This document shows positions 9,542-17,718 of a stretch of DNA of 64,000 nt, piece by piece; within the stretch, counting starts at the first letter, position 1, and each line of letters begins with the position of its first letter. The notes beneath the pieces are model-generated. The model worked only from the letters and a program-made list of their open reading frames with translations. It searched no databases and had not been told where the DNA came from. Source of the DNA: Porphyridium purpureum (taxonomy: Eukaryota > Rhodophyta > Bangiophyceae > Porphyridiales > Porphyridiaceae); NCBI GenBank assembly GCA_008690995.1, contig VRMN01000002.1, positions 868,001-932,000 of the forward strand, read 5' to 3'. The translations under genes were made by a program, and so were the position numbers.

Positions 9542-10295
9542 CTATTCACGGGCAAGATCGAGCATCGAGTAAGCCAGCGAAATATCCGCCTGGAATTCTG
9601 AGATGCGCGCGTTGAGAATCTCTACCCGTGCTTTCAGCTTCTTTTCTCGGTCCGCTGCGATCGCGATCGCCTCACCCACAGATACTTCCAGCAGCACGCC
9701 TAGCCCTAGATCAAGCACGACTGTGTCAAGTTGGTCTGCCGAAGCACGCGTTTCGGCGAACACGTGCGCTCCAATATCCGCCTTCAAATGCCAATCGCGT
9801 ATAACCCACAAAGCAAGGACGACACACAGCGAACCAGGCGAAAGTAAAAGGCACGAGCGAAAAGCCCCACGTGCGACGAACGAACACACACACACACACA
9901 CACACACACACGCCCACTTCCAGATATCGTTAGTACTCCGTCAGTCCACACATTGGTTGCGCTCCAAGTCCTTCGGAGCGCTAAATCGCGACCACTGGCG
10001 CCGCATGCACGGTCGACTACAGCAATGAGTGACGTACCTTGAGCTGGAGAGCCGGCGCCACGGGTAGGGCACCACCGTCTTGGTAGGACGTGGAGGAGGC
10101 ATGGGTTGCGGACGTTAGCGCGCGCAGCAGAAGCATATTTTGTGTGACTTGGTACCACTCAGCCAGCTCAAGGAAGCACGCGTCGCGTTGCGCGAGAACG
10201 CCGTCCAAGTTCTGCTTGATGCCGCGCTCGATTCGAGCCGTGACCGCTTCAATACCCTCCTGCACGAAAGCCCGCGTGGGCGTAATCGTGTCCAT
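9542..10295 (-). CDS. UXT: UXT-like prefoldin-family protein, two exons
   Basis: Exon 1 is 10295..10038 (86 codons) and exon 2 is 9781..9542 (79 codons plus stop). They are joined by a 256-nt phase-0 intron with donor AAG|GTACGT and acceptor TTTGAAG|GCG. The spliced product of 165 aa is close to human UXT (157 aa). The junction reads LQLK|ADIGAHVFAETRA, aligning with the UXT/prefoldin-alpha segment YMQVDLGCNFFVDTVV, and LGLGVLLEVSVGEAIAIA follows it. UXT belongs to the URI/R2TP prefoldin-like complex. The intron holds a (GT)n microsatellite (about 9889-9910 on the plus strand, CA). Splice sites are inferred from sequence only; the acceptor lacks a pyrimidine tract. Confidence 0.85.
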
Positions 10296-10577
10296 CTCGA
10301 AATGATTTGCTCACTGGCTCGACCCCGAGCTGCACGTCGACAGACTGAAAGGCTTGATCATCACGCTGCGCAAGTCGAGAACACAAAATGGCTGGAGTGA
10401 TGCAAACTGACGGCGTCCCACAAGGCTAAGGACAGGCTGGCCACGATGCCATCGTAGATGTGAATCAAGGACAAAAGCAAAGAATTCACATTTATCTCGA
10501 GCACGCGCAGGCCACAAGTCAGCACTGTTCATAGCTCTCTAGGACACGGCTGCGACTTGGCGGGCCTGCGCAGGGGC

Positions 10578-11816
10578 TTAGTCTGCAAACACGCTTGGTG
10601 ACGTGAGCAGAAAAAAGATCTGAATGAGGTTGAGCACGATACAGACAACGATAAGCGCAATGACAATCCACTCCAGTCGGTGGTTGTTGCTAATATGCCG
10701 CTCGTCACGAAATAGCGCGTACATACTCTCGACAACGCTGAGCCGCTTGTTCAACACGGAAACGCGCGCCTTGCAATCCAGGTACTTTTGCGTCCGGTCA
10801 AACACCGGTACGTACGCACTATTGTCCCAGAACCAGTCGGGCACCACGTCCAGGACGTCAGTCTGAAGGTTGATGTATGCACTATACGTGTACAACTCAC
10901 CCGACAGTATCAAAAGCTGGCGATCTGAAATGCGCAGCGTGCCCGTCTTGGCGAGCTCTACGGGGTATGTCTCGACGCGCTTGAAAATTCCCTCCACAGC
11001 CGACTCAAAACTACTCAGTTTGATAGATTGCGCAATCGCATGCGTGCATGCCAACTTGCAGTGCAAGAGCTCGGCTAGAGTTTGGGTGGCAGAGAAAAAA
11101 AACGCGTCGTTTTCGATTCGAAAGCTCTGGCTCGGAGATGCCACATTCATCTCATCCACAACGCCCATGGCCAGCGTGGCGTCCTGCTCGCTCTCCAGTA
11201 CAAGGGGCGTTGGCGTCGGAGGTACAAAGTAGGTGTAGTCGTACCCATCAAACTCCACTTCCTGCTCGAGCCTGCCAATTTCAAAATTCTTCATGACATC
11301 TAGCAGCTGCCACTCGGCGCCCTCTGAAAAGCCCCACGAGATCATGACGCCATACTCAAAGATGAACAGCTCGCCAGCGCCTGCGTGCGCATCTTCGACG
11401 CCGATCCACCAGAGCGTGTCCTGTATTGTGGATGCCTGCATTTGCTTGCGCACATGCAGCAGGTCGCGGGAACACCGTCGGGCCTCCCATTCGGGCGCCA
11501 GCTCAAAGTAATGCAACACGTCCTTGAGGTTGAATGTGTTGCACGTGCAAAACGCTGACAGGCGGCCTGTCCATTGGTGCAGAGGAAGAATTTCCTGCTC
11601 GACACCAACCTGTGTTTTGAGCACGGGCGCGGCCGGCTTCGCAGGCGCCCCCTTGACGCGATCCAAGCGCGTCTTTGCGCCCGCCGCAAAGCGCGACGTC
11701 GAGATCGAGTTGGCCAGATCAGGCGCGCGCGCTACGCTCTGCCCTAATCCCACATTAGACGACGGCGCACGCGCATGCGTATATGTAGCCACTGCATTAT
11801 GTCCTGTTGTCCCCAT
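10578..11816 (-). CDS. DUF155 / RMND1-Sif2 family membrane protein
   Basis: 412 aa from the ATG at 11816, the first ATG in frame. After a disordered N terminus, the DUF155 domain begins at about residue 85. It has FCTCNTFNLKDVLHYF, FIFEYGVMISWGFSEGAEW and, near the C terminus, YLDCKARVSVLNKRLSVVES followed by HISNNHRLEWIVIALIVVC. The last is the conserved HRLEW motif preceding a single C-terminal transmembrane helix, as in RMND1, yeast Sif2/Sif3 and plant RRG. Homologues are anchored in mitochondrial or endomembranes and RMND1 supports mitochondrial translation; which compartment applies here is unclear. An out-of-frame upstream ATG at 11842 opens a 33-codon frame overlapping the start. A (GA)n tract lies 43-65 bases upstream. 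Confidence 0.85.
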   Translation of the reverse strand: MGTTGHNAVATYTHARAPSSNVGLGQSVARAPDLANSISTSRFAAGAKTRLDRVKGAPAKPAAPVLKTQVGVEQEILPLHQWTGRLSAFCTCNTFNLKDVLHYFELAPEWEARRCSRDLLHVRKQMQASTIQDTLWWIGVEDAHAGAGELFIFEYGVMISWGFSEGAEWQLLDVMKNFEIGRLEQEVEFDGYDYTYFVPPTPTPLVLESEQDATLAMGVVDEMNVASPSQSFRIENDAFFFSATQTLAELLHCKLACTHAIAQSIKLSSFESAVEGIFKRVETYPVELAKTGTLRISDRQLLILSGELYTYSAYINLQTDVLDVVPDWFWDNSAYVPVFDRTQKYLDCKARVSVLNKRLSVVESMYALFRDERHISNNHRLEWIVIALIVVCIVLNLIQIFFLLTSPSVFAD

Positions 11817-12199
11817 GGAGACCTGCCGTCGCGTTTGTACATCCACACTCTGGCTTTGCTCTCTCTCTCTCTCTCTCTTTCCTCAGCCACGCACATTCGT
11901 CCTGTCCGCCTCTTCGCCCCAACCGCCTTTTGCGCCACAACAAGCCGAATCTGGACGGTTAAACCGATTAACCAAGTTGAACTGAGGTACAGTAAATTGA
12001 TTCAAACACGCGCCTTTTCGTTTTTGATAGTGTTCAGCGCTTGGTAAGATAAACCGATAAAGATGGAATGAGCAAATCGGTCTAACGGTTCGGTTCAAAG
12101 AGAGAAAAGGATTCGAGTCGGAGCGCGTTTGCGCGCGTTGCGGCAACGTGGAACAAGGCTAGAGAGAGAGAGAGAGAGAAAGAGAGAGAAAGAGGTGGG
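11817..12199. promoter_or_regulatory. Divergent promoter with (GA)n tracts and GGTTAAC-like repeats
   Basis: 383 bp between the DUF155 gene (minus) and the oxysterol-binding protein gene (plus). CT-rich 11859-11881 reads (GA)n toward the DUF155 gene. AG-rich 12161-12194 reads (GA)n toward the OSBP gene and ends 6 bases before its ATG. Between them lie diverged copies of GGTTAAACCGATTAACC-like sequence (11957-11973, 12049-12056, 12080-12095). GAGGTACAGT at 11984-11993 recurs at two other intergenic sites. No RNA gene seen. Confidence 0.5.
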
Positions 12200-13405
12200 A
12201 TGGGTTCCGAAAAGGATGGTACGGCATCGCCAGGGATGGCGCAGCAGGTAAAGCCGTCATGGGGTACACGGATTCTGAATGGCGCTGCGTCTGGACTGAG
12301 CTCGCCGTTTGGCAGCCGCAAGAACTCGTCCGCGCAGAGGTTGTCGCTCATGGATAAGGACGCGCCGCGGCACCCGCTTGCTTTGCCCACGGGCGGGATG
12401 GGCTGTGATCAGCAGCAGTTGGCGGAACAGCGCGGCCTCGCTATGGTGGTTGTCAAGCAAATTGGCATGAACGTGCTTCGTGGAAAGGACCTCCTGTATG
12501 TCACCTTTCCAATGTCCACGGCTGAGCCGCGCACGGCGCTCCAGAAGTTTGCTCTCTCTTGCTCTTTGGCGCCCGATCTGCTGCAAAAGGCCGCCGACAC
12601 TTCTGATCCCGTCGCGCGCATCAAGTTGGTCATGGCGTTCTACGTTGCAGGAATGTCCATGACCTCGGGCATCAAGAAGCCGCTCAACCCGTTGCTGGGC
12701 GAGACGCTCGAAGCGCAGCTCGATCATCAAACCATGCTTTACATGGAACAAACCAGCCATCATCCACCGGTGTCGAGCTGGGTACTGCGCGGGCGCGGAT
12801 ATCAATACTACGGCTACATGAATTACGAAGCGCGCTTCGGGCTCAATGAAGTCAAGCTCATGCACAGTGGCGGGCGCCGGATCGACTTTGCGGATGGGTC
12901 ATCGGTCTCATTCACGAATCCATGGGACAGCTTTTCCGGCGTGTTGTTTGGTACATACACGCATAACACGTACGGCTCGGTGCTCTTCTCGGATGAGAAA
13001 AATCATATCTCTTGTGAGCTCAAGTTTGGCGACTCGAAGAATGAGCTGAGCGACTTTTTCTCGGGCACCATTTGCCGCGATGCAGACACGCCGCAGGATG
13101 AGCAGCTCGGCATCGTTACGGGCTCATGGCTGTCCTACTTTGATTGCGACGGTGAGCGGGTCTGGACGATCAACAAGCATCACATGTACACGGCACATCC
13201 GCTTTCCAATATTTTGCCGTCAGACTCGTCACGACGGCCTGATTTGATGCTGTTTTTGGACGGAAAGTTGGAAGAGGCTGCGGATGCCAAAATTGCGTTG
13301 GAAGAAAGACAGCGCAATGACCGCAAGCTGAGACAAGCTGCCTCCACCAGCTCTGGAATTCATGGCTCCGCGTCATCAAATAGCTTGCGGAAGGATGACG
13401 GTTGA
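12200..13405 (+). CDS. Oxysterol-binding protein-related protein (ORP/Osh)
   Basis: 401 aa, starting six bases after a (GA)n tract. It consists of the ORD lipid-transfer domain only, without PH or FFAT regions. The signature EQTSHHPPVSSW begins at Glu183. Other ORD landmarks include MTSGIKKPLNPLLGETLEAQ, DGSSVSFTNPWDSFSGVLFG and LSDFFSGTICRDAD. Such short ORPs move sterols or phosphoinositides between membranes at contact sites. The C-terminal ~40 residues are charged and Ser-rich. Length fits yeast Osh4-like ORPs (about 430 aa). Confidence 0.92.
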   Translation: MGSEKDGTASPGMAQQVKPSWGTRILNGAASGLSSPFGSRKNSSAQRLSLMDKDAPRHPLALPTGGMGCDQQQLAEQRGLAMVVVKQIGMNVLRGKDLLYVTFPMSTAEPRTALQKFALSCSLAPDLLQKAADTSDPVARIKLVMAFYVAGMSMTSGIKKPLNPLLGETLEAQLDHQTMLYMEQTSHHPPVSSWVLRGRGYQYYGYMNYEARFGLNEVKLMHSGGRRIDFADGSSVSFTNPWDSFSGVLFGTYTHNTYGSVLFSDEKNHISCELKFGDSKNELSDFFSGTICRDADTPQDEQLGIVTGSWLSYFDCDGERVWTINKHHMYTAHPLSNILPSDSSRRPDLMLFLDGKLEEAADAKIALEERQRNDRKLRQAASTSSGIHGSASSNSLRKDDG

Positions 13406-13672
13406 GAAGAAATCATTAAAGACAGGAATCCATTTATTTAGATTCCGCCGGTTTTGACGTGCGCGCATGGCTTTTGTCAGGAAATACTCCGCCCCCACCC
13501 TCCTCCTCTAAAACCACTGGACAGAAGCCTCACGCCGCCGTGCGCGACAGTGTCTCCACACAGTATAAATCCATCAGGGCTCTGCTCTGCACGGCGCACG
13601 AGCTGCAAGGCTTATCCGCAGCCCCTCACCACCTCACACGGCAGCCAAAGAAAAAGCAGAGCAAAAGCCACG

Positions 13673-15731
13673 CTAAATGCTGCCCAGGGCGAATTTGAGG
13701 TCGGCCAGCTCCAACTCCAGGCAACCATCGAGCTCGCGCAACCGATCCCCGGCCATGGGTTCGCGACGCACTTGCTGTTCTTTGAGAGGGATCCATTCGT
13801 TGTACAAATCCACTAAGTTTGAGACGTGCGTGAAAAAGACCGGGCTCGCAACGTCCGCTTCGAGCGACTTCACGGCAGAGCGCAACGCACCTAGTTCCAA
13901 GACGAGTGCGTGGCTCTTTTCTTCAAAGAATTGGAGCTGATCAGGGATGGAAATGCCTGCGGCCAGCGTATGTAGAGCTGCGCTCACTCGCATCACACCT
14001 TCACAAAGTGCGGCAAACTGCCCTTTCTCCTTGGCGTACACTGGATGTGTCATGCGCACAGCGTCGGCCGGTGTGATAATGAGGACATCGCTCATATATC
14101 CCAGCAGTATCCACGCCACGAATCCAAGCAGGATAAATGAAATGATCATAAATGGACCCAGGAGAAGGCTGAGCGGACTGAATCGATATTCTACCACAAC
14201 GCTTGGCGCGACGCTGAGACCGGTCAGGACAGTACCCATGTGTAGTTCAAGAACAGGTCGGCCTTTGAAGGCCAGCGTCGCGGGATTGCGCCCAAAATCG
14301 ATTGTCTCAACGTCGAGTCCGTTGACGAATGCATCGTACGCATGACTGCCTTCCGGAAGTGAAACCGCAACAACCAGGTCATCTATCAGGATCGAGGACG
14401 CGTCTATCGTGGGTGCAACTATACCCACAAGCTGAAAGCGAGTACTTTCACCAACGCATTGGGATAAAAGCGAAGACGCAGGAAGATCATAAGAAATCCA
14501 GAATGCATTCTTCCAGCCACCAAACAACGGGAACCGTAGCGTTGCATCGAAAATGCGCGTACGCACGCCCGGCTTGTGCAACGTTGAGCTGGTCACGTTA
14601 CCGTCCCAATCACGGTAATACACATTGGATGCGTCAGGCGGGAGCCGGAATCGCAGCTTTGGTACCGAATTAAAGTGTTGCCCTCGATCATAATCGACGC
14701 GCGAATTCTGACCGCGCAACGCGGTGCCAAAGTTTCGCAAATCGTACTCCTCGCGCACGTTCACATTACCCCAGTGAGAAACCGTGAATATCTTGCGGAA
14801 CGAGTCGAGCTTGAGCAACGGGCTATTGCCCGACACCAGCACGCGCACGGGCGTATACGTGTACGGTTGAACGCCTGCAAGCACGTTGCGTGAGACAATT
14901 CCGGTCGAAATCTTCTTGACATCATTGCTGTCACTTCGCACCGCGTCTATAGTCCACCCGGAGGCCGTTTTGAGCTCGAGAGCGTCCTGTAAAGTCACGT
15001 ACGGAGAAAAGAATTCAGAGGAAACGTCAAACTTGAGCACTTGCTTTGAAGTCTGTACGTTTGATTCTGGAACGGGTTTCAGCGCTTGGCCAAACCCGTA
15101 CTTGATGATCAGCGTGCGCTCCTCGCCGGGCATCAGGGGCTCTGTCAATGCGAATGAGTAGAGCTGCGCACCATGATCACGATCCTCCTCCACAGTCTTA
15201 CTCAGAAGACGTCGTTGACCGTCTGCATCCGTGAAGCAGTCGGTGTGCTCACAGGCTTGCAGAAAATGCAGCGCCTCCGCATCTGACGGATGAATCGCCA
15301 CACGATACGCAGCGATGCTTTGGTCTGGAAATTGATTCTGCACAGTGCATTGCACCATCATGGTCAATACCATCTTATCGAGCTTCTGAAAGTGACCAAA
15401 ACGCGCAAGAAACAACCCGATGAAACACAGATCACGGAGCGATCAAATCAAAAAGGCACAGAAGAAGGGCAAGAGACGCCTGTTAGTGATCACACTTCTT
15501 GCTGGAAAACTGGAGATCTAGCACTCCCACATGACAGCAAATGACTCACTGCGCGCGAGTACCGTGCCGGAAAGGACAAAAAAGTGAGACGCAAGCAAAG
15601 CAAGTGAGGAGCATAAGACATACCACTGCACGACGCACATCGAGATTCACCAGCTGGGCGTGTGCATTACCCGCGACGGCTAGGACCGCAAGTAGGGCCG
15701 AGACGATTTTGAGGGCGCGTGGAGCCCACAT
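13673..15731 (-). CDS. RPN1: Ribophorin I / OST1 subunit of oligosaccharyltransferase, two exons
   Basis: Exon 1 is 15731..15624 (36 codons) and exon 2 is 15385..13673 (570 codons plus stop). They are joined by a 238-nt phase-0 intron (donor GTG|GTATGT, acceptor CACTTTCAG). Exon 1 encodes a signal peptide ending near GNAHA, then QLVNLDVRRAV, which matches the mature N terminus of ribophorin I (VNEDVKR). Exon 2 contains the hallmark LPPDASNVYYRDWDGNVTSS and LRFPLFGGWKNAFWISYDLP, one transmembrane helix (LLGPFMIISFILLGFVAWIL) and a cytosolic coiled tail. The total of 606 aa is almost identical to human RPN1 (607). It binds nascent chains for N-glycosylation in the ER. An exact TGACGTCA palindrome lies about 365 bp upstream. 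Confidence 0.92.
15618..15623 (-). other. 5' splice site of the RPN1 intron
   Basis: GTATGT directly after codon 36 of RPN1. Without splicing, the signal-peptide exon runs on to a stop at 15546 and the remaining ribophorin frame has no signal peptide. This, plus conservation on both sides, is the basis for the intron call. Confidence 0.8.
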
Positions 15732-16309
15732 GATCTGGACAGACCTGTGCGTGAGCTTGACGCGCCGTTTGCTACTTCCTCCCCAGCCCGATTCCCCGTC
15801 CACAGCGATTAAACACAGCAGCGACGCCACGCGATCACCAGCGCCCTTTTTTTTTTTTCTTCTTCATGAAAAGTACAGTAGACAAGTTAGTAGTGTTCAG
15901 TGAATTCCATGCAACGACCATGAGCTGCCGGGGTGTGGGTTTGTCTTGACGATGGATGAAAGATGGAGGTCTCTGACGTCTTCGCGTGGAGTCTCGCAAG
16001 ATCGCGCCACGATCTATACGTGATTCCAATACACTCGCGAGCTTTTCGTTCGAAAACGAAAGCTTGGATACGACGTGTGCGAAATGACAAGGATGACGTC
16101 ATCATCCACGAGCGCAGAGAAGCCATGCTTGTAGGCAGTGCTGAGCAAAGCGGTGACGATGCCTACTGAGCCTGACAATCCAACACTCGCACAGGATTTG
16201 TCCACAAAAAGCCATGAACGTGAGGTGTATCAGACCCATACGGGGATGTGTCTCACGGCGTGATCCGATGCGTGGCCGGGTGACAATATTGAAAACACAT
16301 CACATTCAA
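15732..16309. other. Intergenic region upstream of RPN1, with CRE/UPRE-like palindrome
   Basis: 578 bp between RPN1 (start at 15731) and the VPS29 stop, with no supported gene. It contains a 12-nt homopolymer-like T run (about 15847-15859), a hairpin-forming stretch at 16040-16062 (GCTTTTCGTT...ACGAAAGC) and two TGACGT motifs: TGACGTC at 15974 and TGACGTCA at 16094. The hairpin resembles a tRNA T arm but no matching acceptor stem exists. Confidence 0.5.
16092..16103. promoter_or_regulatory. Palindromic GATGACGTCATC (bZIP CRE/UPRE-like site)
   Basis: A perfect 12-bp palindrome containing TGACGTCA, the consensus bound by CREB/ATF-type bZIP factors. It lies about 360 bp upstream of the start of the ER-resident RPN1. 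In other eukaryotes TGACGT cores recruit unfolded-protein-response bZIP factors to ER glycosylation genes; use here is inference. Confidence 0.35.
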
Positions 16310-16885
16310 TCACGTAGGAATTGTGCGCACAGACTTATCATACACAATGCGCTCGACCTTGACGTCATCGTGGATCAGCATGTATGTGTAGGTTACGATG
16401 CGCGAACCCTGCAGGTCCATGAGGACAAAGCTGGGGATCCCACTGCTCGGGAAGTACGTATTGTTCGTGCCGGTGGCGGATCCTGGGCAGACAAGTAAGC
16501 CGCCGTCCTCCGGCTGGGTGATCTTGCACTCTGGCTGGAAGCCCGTAATCAGCACGTCCACGCCCATGTCACGCTTGAGCGCGATGGCGGCATGCGAATC
16601 AGAGTACGGAATGAGCTGGTGTCCGTGTATCAAGCCCAAAGACACGCCTGCGATTGAAACAACGAGGCGATCAGGATACTCCTGCGTCACATCCAAGTCG
16701 CCACGCGTGATGAACACCTCTGCGCCGAGTGACACAAAAAACTCCTCGACCTCGCGCGTGTTCAGGTTGCCCGTGACAAACACATACTGTATCTTCCCCG
16801 GCACGAGCATTCGCTGGAACTTTTCCGGAAGCGCCGCGGCACCGTACGGAACGTTCAAGTCCCCAATCGCCAATACAAGGACCAT
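16310..16885 (-). CDS. VPS29: Retromer subunit VPS29
   Basis: 191 aa, the usual length (182-189). It has the metallophosphatase-like fold and family motifs: VLAIGDLNVPYGAAALPEKF, QYVFVTGNLNTREVEEFF, VFITRGDLDVTQEYPD and LGLIHGHQLIPYSD. VPS29 scaffolds the retromer with VPS35 and VPS26 for endosome-to-Golgi retrieval. Two metal-site positions differ from animals and yeast: GDFD reads GDLD and the SGHTHK segment reads TGFQPEC. Since VPS29 works as a scaffold, this loss of metal ligands probably does not abolish function. Confidence 0.93.
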   Translation of the reverse strand: MVLVLAIGDLNVPYGAAALPEKFQRMLVPGKIQYVFVTGNLNTREVEEFFVSLGAEVFITRGDLDVTQEYPDRLVVSIAGVSLGLIHGHQLIPYSDSHAAIALKRDMGVDVLITGFQPECKITQPEDGGLLVCPGSATGTNNTYFPSSGIPSFVLMDLQGSRIVTYTYMLIHDDVKVERIVYDKSVRTIPT

Positions 16886-17182
16886 CCTTTCCCTCTAACC
16901 CACCCTTCGCTCTTCGTGTGTCTTCCCTCTCCCTCCCCGCTCCTTGGCACGAGTTCCCCTTTCCGCTTCAACTGTACCCTACTTGGGAAGAACGTGTTGC
17001 GTACACGACTTTCTACTGAAACCAGGTCGGTTTATCATTTTCTTTACTGGATGGGTGAGAGGAGAGCTGAAGGGCGGGTGGCAGAGACGGGAAAGGGAAG
17101 AGAGCAAGAGGGAGAGAGGGAAAAGTTTTGTGTTGAAGAGAAGGGGGTTAAGGGAGGGGTTGGAAAAGGGGTGCCAGGAAGG

Positions 17183-17413
17183 ATGCCGGCGATAAAGAAG
17201 CTCCCGAAAGTGCGCGGCGTTGTGACGTACAGCATCTCGCCGTACGAGCAGCGGCCGTTCGCGGACGTGTTTGACACGCAGTTCATGATGACCAAGCTCA
17301 GGAGAAAGATCACCGAGAACTGGGAGTGGATTCCAAACTTCTTGATCCTCGCCGGCGTGATTTCGTACGCCAAGGCCGAGAATAAGCGCGAGAAGGACTC
17401 GCATCGCTTTTGA
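17183..17413 (+). CDS. QCR8: Mitochondrial complex III subunit 8 (QCR8/UQCRQ)
   Basis: 76 aa from the ATG at 17183; the longer open frame from 16916 is a purine-rich leader. KLPKVRGVVTYSISPYEQRP matches the QCR8 N terminus (MRxVVYSLSPFxQ). TENWEWIPNFLILAGVISYAKAEN is the membrane segment, and the C-terminal REKDSHRF corresponds to the EKLAHRY ending of the family. QCR8 is a single-pass inner-membrane subunit of the cytochrome bc1 complex next to the quinone site. A GA-rich tract (about 17090-17130) precedes the start. Confidence 0.88.
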   Translation: MPAIKKLPKVRGVVTYSISPYEQRPFADVFDTQFMMTKLRRKITENWEWIPNFLILAGVISYAKAENKREKDSHRF

Positions 17414-17718
17414 ACGCGTGCGGTCGCCGTCGGATGTGCGGCTCGCGTGATCGCACGGTTCGCTGCGGGTCCCTGATGCGGTGCAACACGCAGCTCCCGC
17501 ACCGAGACAATCCAAGTATTCGCATGGAGGGAACAAGCTTGCTTGGTCGTGGAATCTCCCACTCTCTTTCGAGAACTTGAGCGCGTCGACCGGTCCGGTG
17601 ATTGACGTTGAATCGTGTTTCTTGTTCGCGGAAATGAGTGCTCCGTCCAGAAATATATGTGTTTATTTGTTCCAAATCTCAGTTTAATGATGCCAGCCAG
17701 CGGTTTCCTACAAGCCAT
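17414..17718. other. Intergenic, 3' ends of two convergent genes
   Basis: 305 bp between the QCR8 stop and the stop of the minus-strand gene ending at 17719. Only short shadow frames are present; I see no RNA gene or repeat. Confidence 0.5.

Noticed and set aside
16040-16062. Possible tRNA T arm (TTTCG TTCGAAAA CGAAA)
   Set aside because: The loop has eight bases and neither strand has a matching acceptor stem, D arm or anticodon arm nearby.
16916-17182. Upstream extension of the QCR8 frame
   Set aside because: It would add 89 purine-tract residues to a family of ~75-80 aa proteins that needs no presequence.
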